From: Microbacterium faecale
GTDB lineage: Bacteria > Actinomycetota > Actinomycetes > Actinomycetales > Microbacteriaceae
NCBI RefSeq assembly: GCF_014640975.1
Contig: NZ_BMHO01000001.1
Span: forward strand, 258,166 to 322,165
Reading direction: 5' to 3'
Length of the DNA stretch: 64,000 nt
Made by a program: the position numbers and the translations under genes. Shown here in pieces: positions 18,301 through 25,573 of the stretch. The notes beneath the pieces were generated by a model. That model searched no databases, had not been told where the DNA came from, and saw only the letters and a list, made by a program, of their open reading frames with translations. How positions within the stretch are numbered: the first letter of the stretch is position 1; the number at the start of each line of letters is the position of its first letter.

Positions 18301-18618
18301 CGCGCCGTTCACACGCGCGATCTTGTCGTCGCCGTGATCGAAGATCACGACATCATCGCCGCGCTGCATGACGTCGACCTGATCGTTCGTGATGCCACGC
18401 AGCTGGCCGTCGAGCAGGGCCGACGACGCGTTGAGGTGACCCATGACCTCGCTCGACGTCTTGGTCACCCAGACGCTGCCAGCGTCCAGCTCGACCTCAG
18501 CCGAGGGGTTGCCGTCATACGCGACCGCGAAGCCCGCGAGCGTGACGGACGCGGCGACCACAATGGCCGCGCCGGCGAGAGCGCCACGGCGCTCGTTCGC
18601 CCAGCCCATGAAACTCAT
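12376..18618 (-). CDS. Giant anchored surface protein with Ig-like/cadherin-like repeats and Fn3 domains
   Basis: 2080 residues. A short cytoplasmic start is followed by one membrane helix (about 13-33). A roughly 350-residue region with WD/propeller-like strands comes next. About nine tandem Ig-like domains of the 'VLANDxDPxGD' type follow (seen as DNDSDEDGD, NDHDPAAG, NDSHPNGD, NDADPEGD, NDEDPDGT, NDTNPFED). From about residue 1470, three to four fibronectin type III domains appear (TATLTWTAPSNNGS, then YLVRVDDGT), with a C-terminal beta-rich end. There is no LPXTG motif; anchoring is by the N-terminal helix. The start ATG has GGGGGAAG seven bases upstream. It is the first gene of the envelope locus and the probable extracellular effector or scaffold. 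Confidence 0.85.
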   Translation of the reverse strand: MSFMGWANERRGALAGAAIVVAASVTLAGFAVAYDGNPSAEVELDAGSVWVTKTSSEVMGHLNASSALLDGQLRGITNDQVDVMQRGDDVVIFDHGDDKIARVNGASMVLDGHVQVPAGSTVQRGGNTVALLAGDTGALHVLPVDEIGAFDAEEAEPVVEVGTTAVVTVGTDGTVYAYAPGSGLLTTIETGSDGSASGEPDQRRLEGISESDIQISSVGSTAILLDEATGTVHSTDGLATEIGEGDSARLAADADASDAVHVATASSLVSVPLDGSEPQRTSNGGSASAPAEPIVVDGCAYAAWQGTHQVRRDCAGAADDLAQTVEGASDDGLVFRTNGSEVALNDASAGTSWLASDAMQVINNWDDLTPPEGDGQDSDEVTHTDEAEIQPPERTAENTPPVAEDDEYGARAGRSSVLPVLDNDSDEDGDVLTITIDDQPESGRVQVVQDGQALQLTMPEDSEGASASFAYTVDDGRGGTDSARVEISVRDADENAPPEQKDLRPTVAVETGGSVTYNVLPDWIDPDGDNVYLANVVPAEGDEVDFTADGRVTYRSLSPYQGPLEVDVTVSDGTASATGTLSLDVRPVGTVRPVTNADHVAFYAGEMATVEPLLNDVNAASEDLMLSQVSETAGVSPQIDAQGRTFSITGETPGTYYLDYTASAGAQSAAGLVRVDVLEREDGNAGDPVAVRDIAYLPGGGEVLIDVLQNDHDPAAGVLVVQSVEAPGGSGVSAAVLGQSTVQLTDTAMLGEQVIVNYRIHNGDRAANGEIVVVPVPATDKVRPPIAVDDTATVRAGDIVTVPVTANDSHPNGDTFSVSPEFVERPDGDAGDLFVSQDEVRFRAAPDAEGQVSAVYSIVDSKGQRDAASLTINITPWNEDNNSAPVPEAVTGRAIAGAQARIEIPLERIDPDGDSVDLVGISSAPQKGRVTETGAGHLTYEADRGASGVDAFEYRVVDTFGAESIGTVRVGIAPPPEVNQAPHAMSDEVAMRTGRTVSVPVLANDADPEGDQIGLVPDSVEVLGGDLTAVTSKDRVIVTAPNDEGSGQLQYTIEDEKGNAAQGVVQVTVADDVPLEAPIARDDRVLIDDVTSDFTADIALFENDEDPDGTVDKLELDIAGVEKLSDDGTGTVRVAIEDRRRAIPYTVTDVDGGEASAFLIVPAKDDLRPVLREGAQIVVQSDTIVEIPLADYVQVAEGREPRVVSADGVSVKHGNGDSLVMDPQTLQYRSVYRYEGTDDITFEVTDGAGPDDPTGRRSVLTIPITVTEPRNESPEFTNTSTTIGAGDGPVTLDLAQRAFDIDEDDLSFSLADPGAVPNGMTATLEGASLTVEAGPDSRGDDATIDVLVDDGEADPVVGQVHVAVAASSRPLPAANDDKLGEVHQGEPVVVPVLENDTNPFEDEGPLSIVDAEIESGEASIQVEEGSVTLTPDEDFHGYVTARYTIGDITEDPDRYVQGRITATVLGVSDQPGTPNATQIGNRTATLTWTAPSNNGSEITEYLVEDYLGSGYTKTCKATVCELGGLVNDREYQFQVTAINDVGPSPVSDRSRVVRPDVKPTAPAAPSFTLEPGDRNQRLGIAWNTPENEGSAITGYLVRVDDGTQVTLHEFDGSTATRRIFEGLTNGTRYRFQVAATNRADVRAAGEWAWSPWSAFEKPATVPDAPQPPAIERTDQPYGENEFRLTWKTGKSNGGDGISQWTIRVHQGSDVVRRVEVPNDGPKHTIVLPNSASDYRFSVAATNREGRGGFSEKSSPIRSYSPPGPVTGVAAKPLDNAIEARWKQADPNGVRQDQVRYQYRVNGGDWRGLPNGFSVGDGKAKATLPATNGEDTTVSIRAVTSVDGEGTRTGEPGTAETVRPYGQPFEPQIFRAPGTTHAKNVAVDVTTSYNGRNIRRILLEVTDANGDKVTREWKKGESGEPSPGMSERFDRLFPPGTNARVKATVWDTEGQSSSTSTEIGVPRPSFKLTHEDSDPTSDRGSTFTLAWQNLAPPSDHYGGYTFVCEQWNEEDGKWERARYRNSWFGYANPSGRGQTTVECFPNRVEPGEYRVRIDDDFPQVPKGMRASNSVTVERETTDNTN

Positions 18619-18747
18619 TGAGCCGCTTCCCCCAGGCAGTCGCGTGCGATCCGTCTATCAAACTCGCCCATCTTATCGATAGCGACATTCCGAACACTGA
18701 GAGCATTCGTAGCTCGCGCCCGTCGCGACGAGGCCGAGCGCTCTGGA

Positions 18748-19119
18748 TCAGCGAGAGGAGTCGGCGCCCGCGGCGTCGTCGCCGGCGTCCGTGTCGTGCG
18801 CGTCACCGCTCGCGTTCTCGCCGTCACCGGCTGCGGCGTCGCGATCGCGCAGCAGGACGGGGCCGTCCTTCGGGTCGGTGACCTCGCGCGGATCCACGAC
18901 GAGCAGCAGCAGCGCGAGCATGAGCACGACGACGATGAAGGTGATGCCCGCGACGATCGCGGCGAGGCGCCACGCGTTGCCGACGACCTCCGCACCGGCC
19001 CCGGTGAAGGCGCCGGTCGACAAGGCGGTGACGAATCCGGCGAACAGCGCTGCGACGAATGACCAGCCGAGGAGGTGCACAGGCTTCATGAGATCGCGGC
19101 GCGTGGGCTTGTCGGTCAT
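18748..19119 (-). CDS. Small two-helix membrane protein
   Basis: 123 residues. Two hydrophobic helices (about 15-35 and 48-72) are followed by a 50-residue acidic, Asp/Ala-rich tail. No family was recognised. The start ATG overlaps the stop of the upstream membrane protein (ATGA), so the two form a transcription unit. The 129 bp between this gene and the giant surface protein probably hold the promoter of the envelope operon, but no clear -35/-10 pair was found. Confidence 0.6.
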   Translation of the reverse strand: MTDKPTRRDLMKPVHLLGWSFVAALFAGFVTALSTGAFTGAGAEVVGNAWRLAAIVAGITFIVVVLMLALLLLVVDPREVTDPKDGPVLLRDRDAAAGDGENASGDAHDTDAGDDAAGADSSR

Positions 19120-19721
19120 GCGGGTTCCTTTGTGGCGACGGGGGTGCGAGCTGCCGGCGAGAACGCGCCGATGCCGAGGTAGACGGCGATGACGGCGGCC
19201 CAGCCGCCGAACAGTCCGACGCCGATGATCGTGCCCGTGAGCGTGAACCAGCTGTTGGCCTCGGCGACGAAGTAGTCGAGCGCATACCCGGGCGAGACGA
19301 GCAGCGAGGCGATCGCGAGCACGCAGGTGAGGACGCCGACCGTGATCGTGTCGCGTGCGTCGACGGATCCGGCCCGCCGCGCGACGAGTCCGCCAGCGAG
19401 CTCGACGATGCCGGCCGACGCCGCCCAGATCAGCAGCGCGAGATGGAAGCGCTCCGCGGCCGGTCCCGGCAGCATGAACGCGAGGGCGGCGCCCCCGACG
19501 TATGCGACGGCCAGCAGCAACCGCGCGACATCGCCGCGGCGCAGCACGAGCTCGATGACGAGGATGACGGCGGTCGCGAGAGCGAACGACTGGAAGACGG
19601 CGAGTGAGAAGTCGCCCGTGCGCGCCTGCGTGAACGTCACGATCGCCGCCGCGACGGCCGCGACAACCGCCCGCAGCACCATCAGCGTTCTGCTGGCGCT
19701 GGGCTGCAGGGAACGGGGCAT
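19116..19721 (-). CDS. Polytopic membrane protein, DUF308/HdeD-like
   Basis: 201 residues with about six hydrophobic helices in repeated short pairs, resembling the DUF308/HdeD repeat family. The ATG at 19721 is preferred because AAGGA lies five bases upstream; an in-frame ATG at 19757 would add 12 residues but has a poorer ribosome site. A much longer open frame upstream lies inside aztA and is a shadow. It is coupled to the next small membrane protein. The role is unknown, and the family call rests only on the helix pattern. Confidence 0.6.
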   Translation of the reverse strand: MPRSLQPSASRTLMVLRAVVAAVAAAIVTFTQARTGDFSLAVFQSFALATAVILVIELVLRRGDVARLLLAVAYVGGAALAFMLPGPAAERFHLALLIWAASAGIVELAGGLVARRAGSVDARDTITVGVLTCVLAIASLLVSPGYALDYFVAEANSWFTLTGTIIGVGLFGGWAAVIAVYLGIGAFSPAARTPVATKEPA

Positions 19722-19782
19722 GCGGATCCTTGTGACGATGGAAGGGGGCTGTCCCATCCTATTCCGCCCCACCTGAGAGGGG

Positions 19783-20403
19783 TCAGGCCACCCTGCGCCC
19801 TGCCGCCAGGCGCACGATCCGATCGGACGCGGCGGTGTCGGCCTCGTCGTGCGTGACCCACGCGACCGCGCGACCGCGCGCCGTCTCCCTACGGAGGAGC
19901 TCGCGCACGCTCCGTCGGCCCTCGGAATCGAGCCCCGCCGTCGGCTCGTCGAGGAGCATGATGCCGGCGTCGCGAACGATCGCCTGCGCGATGAGCGCAC
20001 GCTGGCGCTGACCCCCCGAGAGCGCGTGAATCGGTCGGCGCGCGAACGCCGACAGCCCGACGCTGCAGAGCGCGGCGTCCACCGCCCGTCGCGATGCGCG
20101 CCGCGCGGTGCGAGCACCCCACGTCCCTATCGCGACCGTCTCGCGCACGGTGATCGGCAACCTCTCCGGGATCCGGCTCCGCTGCACGACGAGGGCGACG
20201 GACTCCGAACGTTCGACGCTGCCCGAGCGCGGCGGGCGCAGGCCGGCGAGGATCTCGATGAGCGTCGACTTCCCGGATCCGTTCGCACCGACGATCGCCG
20301 TCAGGCTCCCGGCACATAACTCGATGCCGACGTCGTGGAGAACGTCCGGCCCGTCGAAGGCAAAACAGAGGCCGGAGGCCCGAACGAGAATCTCGCGAGA
20401 CAT
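19783..20403 (-). CDS. aztA: Zinc ABC transporter ATP-binding protein AztA
   Basis: 206 residues, short for an ABC ATPase but usual for AztA/ZnuC types. Walker A is GANGSGKST, the signature is LSGGQRQR, Walker B is IMLLDEPTAGLD, and the switch His is in WVTHDEAD. It would energise zinc uptake with AztB and the binding protein AztC. It is transcribed away from aztB across a 51-bp gap that carries a Fur/Zur-type palindrome. Confidence 0.85.
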   Translation of the reverse strand: MSREILVRASGLCFAFDGPDVLHDVGIELCAGSLTAIVGANGSGKSTLIEILAGLRPPRSGSVERSESVALVVQRSRIPERLPITVRETVAIGTWGARTARRASRRAVDAALCSVGLSAFARRPIHALSGGQRQRALIAQAIVRDAGIMLLDEPTAGLDSEGRRSVRELLRRETARGRAVAWVTHDEADTAASDRIVRLAAGRRVA

Positions 20404-20417
20404 TTCTCCACCTTAAT

Positions 20418-20438
20418 TGATATTCATTCTCATTATCA
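20418..20438. promoter_or_regulatory. Zur/Fur-family operator between aztA and aztB
   Basis: A 21-bp AT-rich palindrome-like site, TGATA...TATCA, in otherwise GC-rich DNA. On the minus strand the 19-mer GATAATGAGAATGAATATC matches the classic Fur box at 16 of 19 positions. It lies in the only space between the divergent aztA and aztB genes, so one zinc-responsive repressor (Zur) probably controls both directions. The choice of Zur over Fur is inferred from the zinc-transporter context. Confidence 0.75.
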
Positions 20439-20454
20439 GGTAGCGTCGACGATC

Positions 20455-21330
20455 GTGATCCTTCTCGAGCCGTTCTTCGCGGGCTTCATGTTGCGCGCGC
20501 TCACCGGTGGCGCGCTTGTCGCCGCCACGTGCGCGATCGTGGGCACGTGGGTCGTCATCCGCGGAATGGCCTTCCTCGGCGAGGCGCTCGGTCACGGCAT
20601 GCTTCCCGGCGTCGCGATCGCGACGCTTCTCGGCGTACCCGCGATCATCGGCGGCGCCGCAAGCGCCGTCGTCATGAGCGCGGCGATCGGTGCCCTCCAG
20701 CGGCGCGAACGCCTCTCCTACGACACGAGCATCGGACTGCTGTTCGTCGGCATGCTGTCACTCGGAGTGATCATCGTGTCGCATTCGCGCAGCTTCGCGA
20801 CCGACGCGACGGCCATGCTCTTCGGCGACGTGCTCGCCATCACCGCGGGGGACATCGTCGTGATGGCCATCGCACTCGCCGTCACCGCCGCGGTCGCCCT
20901 CGCGTTCCACCGGTCCTTCGTCGCCGCCGCCTTTGATCCACGTGTCGCGCGCACGCTCGGACTGCGGCCGCACCTCGCGCACGTCGCGCTCACCGGCCTC
21001 GTGACGCTCGCCGTCGTCTCGGCTTTCCAAGCAGTCGGGACGCTCCTCGTTGTCGGCATGCTTTTGGCGCCCGCCGTGGCCGCCGGCCACTGGACGCGCA
21101 GCATCGGGTCCACGATGGCGCTCGCCACGGCATTCGGTGTCGTCGCGGTGGCCACCGGGCTCGCCGTCTCGTGGTTTGCCGCGACGGCCGCGGGCGCCAC
21201 GATCGCCGGATCCGCGATCGCCTTCGCCGCCCTTTCGTCAGTCGCGGCGCGCGCGACCCGACGACTTCGCCTCGCGCGCGGCGCTCACGTCGACGCACGC
21301 CCCCTCGACCTCACGGAGAGCCACGCATGA
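20455..21330 (+). CDS. aztB: Zinc ABC transporter permease AztB
   Basis: 291 residues with eight to nine membrane helices of the ABC-3 (ZnuB/AztB) family. The conserved start LLEPFFAGFMLRAL and the motif IVGTWVVIRGMAFLGEALGH are visible. The GTG at 20455 is chosen because it places the usual 'L-x-EPF' N-terminus correctly; no strong ribosome site precedes it, and the in-frame extension upstream runs through the operator and aztA. The stop overlaps the next ATG (ATGA), so translation is coupled to the lipoprotein gene. Confidence 0.85.
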   Translation: MILLEPFFAGFMLRALTGGALVAATCAIVGTWVVIRGMAFLGEALGHGMLPGVAIATLLGVPAIIGGAASAVVMSAAIGALQRRERLSYDTSIGLLFVGMLSLGVIIVSHSRSFATDATAMLFGDVLAITAGDIVVMAIALAVTAAVALAFHRSFVAAAFDPRVARTLGLRPHLAHVALTGLVTLAVVSAFQAVGTLLVVGMLLAPAVAAGHWTRSIGSTMALATAFGVVAVATGLAVSWFAATAAGATIAGSAIAFAALSSVAARATRRLRLARGAHVDARPLDLTESHA

Positions 21331-22517
21331 AGATCCGCCTCGCCGCCGCGCCCGTCGCTGTCCTCGTGCTCGCAGGCTGTGCGCCTGCCGCCACGAGCGC
21401 CCCGCCGTCCCCGGATACGTCGGCGCCCGCCCCGCACGGGGAACGCGCCGGGGCGATCGAGATGGCTACGCCGCAGAGCACGCTGCTCTCCGTGGCGGCA
21501 GACGGAACGGTCGGCCTGCTCGACCTCCTGACGGAGGAGACCCGCGAGCTCGGTGCGATCGGCGCACCCACCGCCATCGACAGCGACGGCCGGTTCGGCT
21601 TCGTCTCGACGCAGCAGGGCGTCGACGTCGTCGACAGCGGCGTGTGGAGCTGGGACCACGGCGACCACTTCCACCATTACCGTGCCGAGCCGCGACTGAC
21701 CGGCTCGCTTCCCGGGGAGGGACCCGTGTCGGTCACGACACCGCCGCTGTCAACCTCCGGTGCCACCGGGCTGTTCTTCTCCGGCTCGGGCGACGCCGTC
21801 GCCGTCGACATGGCATCGCTCGACGGCGGCGAGATCTCGGAGTGGTTCCGCCTGCCGACCGAGGCCAACAGCGGCGTCGTCGCGCCGGCGGGAGACTACG
21901 CGGTCGTGGCGGTCGACGATGGATCCGACACCGCCGTCGTATACGACGACGAAGGCGAACTCGTTGACGGCTCCTCCGCGCCGTGCGTCGATCCTGCCGG
22001 TGCGATCGCGACGCGCGCGGGCACCGTGATCGGATGCGCCGACGGTGCGCTCATCGCCATGACGGATTCCGGTTCGGTCACGTTCGACCGCGCCCCCGCC
22101 CCGTCCGACGCGCCACGCGCCACGGAATTCGCGGGGCGGAAGAACCGACCGACCGTCGCCGCGCTCTCCGGCGACCGCGCCTTCTGGCTGCTGGACGTGC
22201 GCGAGCGCGAATGGGAGCGAGTCGAGGTGTCGCACGACCTCGTTGCTGTCGCCGCCGCTGACGATGCCGACGGGAACGTCGTCGCAATCGATGCCGACGG
22301 CGTCGTGCGCGTGTTCGGCCCCGACGGATCCGACCGCGGATCCACGGATCCGATCGCGCACGAGAACTCGACGCTCACGGTCGACACGGAGCGCGCGTAC
22401 GTCGCGTCCCCGGCGGAGGGCGTGGTGTACGAAATCGACTACGCCGACGCGGCGCGCATCGCTCGCGTCTTGACGACGGCGACGTCCCCCGATGCCGCGG
22501 TCGAGGTGGGACGATGA
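21327..22517 (+). CDS. AztD-like beta-propeller lipoprotein (second copy)
   Basis: 396 residues. It begins with a lipoprotein signal ending VLVLAGC (lipobox Cys near residue 19). The rest reads as repeated beta strands like a seven-bladed propeller, resembling the AztD at the end of this operon (shared 'GCADGALIAM' versus 'GCEDGALMYR' blade). A His-rich stretch, DHGDHFHHYR, could bind zinc. It overlaps aztB and aztC by ATGA on both sides. It is probably a periplasmic or membrane-anchored zinc carrier. It is diverged from AztD, so a separate role is possible. Confidence 0.72.
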   Translation: MKIRLAAAPVAVLVLAGCAPAATSAPPSPDTSAPAPHGERAGAIEMATPQSTLLSVAADGTVGLLDLLTEETRELGAIGAPTAIDSDGRFGFVSTQQGVDVVDSGVWSWDHGDHFHHYRAEPRLTGSLPGEGPVSVTTPPLSTSGATGLFFSGSGDAVAVDMASLDGGEISEWFRLPTEANSGVVAPAGDYAVVAVDDGSDTAVVYDDEGELVDGSSAPCVDPAGAIATRAGTVIGCADGALIAMTDSGSVTFDRAPAPSDAPRATEFAGRKNRPTVAALSGDRAFWLLDVREREWERVEVSHDLVAVAAADDADGNVVAIDADGVVRVFGPDGSDRGSTDPIAHENSTLTVDTERAYVASPAEGVVYEIDYADAARIARVLTTATSPDAAVEVGR

Positions 22518-23470
22518 GCGGCCTCGTGCAGCGACGGCGCCCGGTCGGCACCGCCGCCCGGCGCCGGCGTCTTCTGGCGCACGCCGTCTGGCTGGCCGTG
22601 ACGGTCGCCGTCACGGGATGCGCGGCGAACACCGACGGCGGGCCGCGCGCGGAGATCGTCGTGACAACGAACATCCTCGGCGACGTCGTGAACGAGCTCA
22701 CCGGCGACGTCGCTCGGGTGACGACGCTGATGAAGCCGAACGCAGATCCCCACTCCTTCGAGATCTCGGCTCAAGCAGCCGCGCACCTCGCGGATGCCGA
22801 CCTGGTCATCTCGAACGGCTTGGGCCTCGAGGCCGGCGTGGAACAGCACCTCGAGGCGGCTGCCGCTCAGGGCGCGCCGCGCTTCGTCGCCGGAAATCGC
22901 ATTGACGCGCTCTCGTACGCGGGCGAAGCGTCGGGGCCCGACCCGCACTTCTGGACGGATCCCGCGCGCATGCTCGACGTCATCGATGCGCTAGAGGAGC
23001 GTCTGTTGGAGATCGACGCGATCGACGCCGCTGCGGTCACGCAGAACGCCGCCGACTATCGCGCCGAGCTGAAAGTGCTCGAAACCGAGATGACCGCGGC
23101 GTTCGCGGAAATCCCCGACGACCGCCGGGCGCTCGTGACCAACCACCACGTCTTCGGCTACCTCGCCAAACGATTCGACTTCGAGGTCATCGGCGCCGCG
23201 ATTCCCGGCGGGACGACTCTCGCCTCCCCCTCGGCGGCGGATCTCGCGGAGCTCACCGACGCGATCGAGAAGCACGGCGTGCCGGCGATTTTCGCCGAGT
23301 CGTCGCAACCCGATCGGCTGATGCAGGTGCTCAGTTCCGAAGCGGGCATCGAGGTCGACGTGATCGAGCTGTTCACAGAATCGCTCACCGCGCCGGGCGA
23401 CGCCGCCGACAGCTACCTCGCCATGATGCGCGAGAACACCGACCGCATCACCACCGGCCTCACGCCGTGA
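22514..23470 (+). CDS. aztC: Zinc-binding protein AztC (cluster A-I solute-binding protein)
   Basis: 318 residues. A basic, rather long N-terminus leads to a hydrophobic segment and a lipobox-like VTGC. The mature domain is of the ZnuA/AztC type, with probable zinc ligands in NADPHSFE, DPHFWTDP and TNHHVFGYL and a late acidic residue in IFAESSQPD. The His-rich loop of classical ZnuA is absent, as in AztC, which receives zinc from AztD. It is coupled to the preceding lipoprotein gene and followed 26 bp later by aztD. Confidence 0.87.
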   Translation: MSGLVQRRRPVGTAARRRRLLAHAVWLAVTVAVTGCAANTDGGPRAEIVVTTNILGDVVNELTGDVARVTTLMKPNADPHSFEISAQAAAHLADADLVISNGLGLEAGVEQHLEAAAAQGAPRFVAGNRIDALSYAGEASGPDPHFWTDPARMLDVIDALEERLLEIDAIDAAAVTQNAADYRAELKVLETEMTAAFAEIPDDRRALVTNHHVFGYLAKRFDFEVIGAAIPGGTTLASPSAADLAELTDAIEKHGVPAIFAESSQPDRLMQVLSSEAGIEVDVIELFTESLTAPGDAADSYLAMMRENTDRITTGLTP

Positions 23471-23496
23471 GCGCCGTTTCCTCCGGAAAGGAACCC

Positions 23497-24699
23497 ATGA
23501 GAATCATCACTCGAAAGCGACTGTTCGGCGGCGGATCCATCGCCGCGATCGCGCTCCTGGCCGCGGGCTGCGCGTCGGGCCCAGCCGCCGAGACGCCCGC
23601 CACCGACACGCACGGTCACGACGTCGAGGCGGGATCGCGCGTCGCCGTCTCGCTCGAGGGCGAGGTAGCAGTGCTCGACGCGGAAACGCTGTCCGTCATC
23701 GACACGTTCGAGACGGAGGAGTTCACGCGACTCAACGCGGTCGGCGACGGCCGGAACGTCCTCGTCACGACATCCGCCGGATTCCAGGTCCTCGACACAA
23801 CAACACCGGAACTGACCCAGACGGTGTTCGACGCGGACGCCGCTGGCCACGTCGTCCGGCACGCGGGACAGACGATCCTGTACTCCGACGGCTGGGGCGA
23901 GACGACGATCTTCGACTCGCACGCGCTCGTCGACTCCGACGGCGCGATGCCGGAGGTGCGCCAGCACCAGGCAGATGCGCCGCACCACGGCGTCTCCATC
24001 GTGCTCGAGGACGGCACTCTCGTCACGACCGTCGGCGACGACGCGGCACGATCCGGCGCGGTCGCGCTCGAACCCCACGACGATCATTACCACGAGCTCA
24101 CGGTGTCGGACCAATGCCCGGGCATCCACGGCGAGGGAACCGCGAAGGACGAAGCCGTCGTCTTCGGCTGCGAGGACGGCGCGCTGATGTATCGGGACGG
24201 CGCGTTCCACAAGTTCGATGCGCCCGAAGAGTACGGCCGCATGGGGAACGCATACGTCTCGGAGACGAGCCCCATCGCCGTCGGCGACTACAAGAACGAT
24301 CCCGACGCCGAGGGGTACCTGCTGAACGACGTCGCGCTGATCGACACCGAGAACGAGACCTACGACGTGCAGAACCTCGGCGACGTCGAGTACACCTGGC
24401 GCGGCGCGGGCCGCGGACCCGGCGACCGGTTCTTCGTGCTCGGCACCGACGGATCCATTCACGTCATGGACCCGCAGAGCGGTGAGTTCGACGACGCGTA
24501 CCCCGTCGTCGACGAGTGGGAGGGCCCGGGCGACTGGCAGCAGCCGCACGCCGCGATGATCACGGCGGGCGACATCGCGTACGTTGCCGACGTCGCGAAT
24601 CAGCGCGTCGTCTCGGTGGACCTCACCACGGGCGAGGTCCTGGCCGAGGGCGAGAGCCTGTCATCCGCTCCGAACGAGATCGCGGTGAACCTCGGCTAG
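23497..24699 (+). CDS. aztD: Zinc metallochaperone AztD (beta-propeller lipoprotein)
   Basis: 400 residues. The lipoprotein signal is MRIITRKRLFGGGSIAAIAL ending AAGC. Histidine-rich sites follow: THGHD at the start of the mature protein, PHHGV and DDHYHEL. The repeated beta-strand pattern matches AztD, the periplasmic chaperone that transfers zinc to AztC. The ATG at 23497 is preceded by GGAAAGGA; a GTG ten codons upstream is possible but lacks such a site. It is the last gene of the azt operon; a hairpin follows the stop. Confidence 0.88.
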   Translation: MRIITRKRLFGGGSIAAIALLAAGCASGPAAETPATDTHGHDVEAGSRVAVSLEGEVAVLDAETLSVIDTFETEEFTRLNAVGDGRNVLVTTSAGFQVLDTTTPELTQTVFDADAAGHVVRHAGQTILYSDGWGETTIFDSHALVDSDGAMPEVRQHQADAPHHGVSIVLEDGTLVTTVGDDAARSGAVALEPHDDHYHELTVSDQCPGIHGEGTAKDEAVVFGCEDGALMYRDGAFHKFDAPEEYGRMGNAYVSETSPIAVGDYKNDPDAEGYLLNDVALIDTENETYDVQNLGDVEYTWRGAGRGPGDRFFVLGTDGSIHVMDPQSGEFDDAYPVVDEWEGPGDWQQPHAAMITAGDIAYVADVANQRVVSVDLTTGEVLAEGESLSSAPNEIAVNLG

Positions 24700-24706
24700 G
24701 CAGATG

Positions 24707-24738
24707 GTGGGGCGGGGTTGGCGACGGCACCGCCCCAC
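24707..24738. terminator. Hairpin terminator between aztD and the LLM gene
   Basis: Inverted repeat GTGGGGCGG / CCGCCCCAC (9-bp arms, 14-base loop) lying eight bases after the aztD stop and eight before the stop of the convergent gene. No T-run follows on either side. The position suggests a shared terminator. Confidence 0.5.
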
Positions 24739-24745
24739 TGCCGCG

Positions 24746-25525
24746 TCAGGCGGTCGCGTCAGCGAGCGGGAGGAACTCCAGGTACTCGTCGATCCGGTCA
24801 TCGGGCGTGATCGCACGCAGGACGACCTCGTCGACGGCGTCGAGATAGGCCGTGAGCCGCGGAGCGATCTCGCGTTCTCCGGGGGCCGGCAGCACCGTGT
24901 CGCGCGCGCCGAAGCCGAGTCGCGCGAAGTGGGCGGCGTAGGCGCCGAAACCGGCGTAGCGATCCGCCTCCTCTTCGAGCCGGCCGCGCGCCTGCTCGTG
25001 CACGTTCGTACGCACGTAGAGCGTGGCGGTGCCGTCGGCGTTGCGGTCGTGGAACGCGGCCGCCTGGTCAGCAGCGGTCGGCGGCGTCAGCCAGCTGAGC
25101 ACGACACCGTCCGAGCGATCCGCGGCGAGCGCCCGCATCTTGGGCCCGAGGGCGCCGAGCGCGAGTCGCGCGGCGGTGCCGGTGCGCAGATCGTCGAGGG
25201 TGCGCTCGATCATCGCGAGCGCGCCCTTCCGCGTCTGCCCTGATCCGATGCCGAGCGTCAGGCGATCCTCGGGGATCTCGAGCCGCGCGATGTCGTCGAG
25301 CAGTTCGCTGGCGGGGCGTCGGTCGACCGCGACGACGCCGGTCGCGACGCGCAGGCGTTCGGTCTCCCTGGCAGCTGCGGCCGCGACCTCCAGGGCGTTG
25401 ATTCCGGGGGTCTCGTTGATCCAGAGCGCGTGGAAGCCGGCCTGCTCGAGGCGCGGCGCGAGGGCCGCGGCCGCGTCGGCGCCGAGCTTTCCGGCGATTC
25501 CGAGGGATACGTGTTTCGGGCGCAT
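24746..25525 (-). CDS. LLM-class (F420/flavin-dependent) oxidoreductase
   Basis: 259 residues. The luciferase-like (beta/alpha)8 pattern is seen in the start LGIAGKLGADAAAALAPRLE, ALWINETPG, RLRVATGVVAVDRRP, and RLTLGIGSGQ, which are typical of the mycobacterial-type LLM group that uses F420 or FMN. It is slightly shorter than the usual 290-340 residues, with a reduced middle. The substrate cannot be told. It is convergent with aztD and lies 48 bp downstream of the Fpg/Nei gene on the same strand. Confidence 0.82.
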   Translation of the reverse strand: MRPKHVSLGIAGKLGADAAAALAPRLEQAGFHALWINETPGINALEVAAAAARETERLRVATGVVAVDRRPASELLDDIARLEIPEDRLTLGIGSGQTRKGALAMIERTLDDLRTGTAARLALGALGPKMRALAADRSDGVVLSWLTPPTAADQAAAFHDRNADGTATLYVRTNVHEQARGRLEEEADRYAGFGAYAAHFARLGFGARDTVLPAPGEREIAPRLTAYLDAVDEVVLRAITPDDRIDEYLEFLPLADATA

Positions 25526-25573
25526 GGCCCCACTCTGCCACGAGTTACGGCGTCGGGGCGGGCTGGGCGGACG

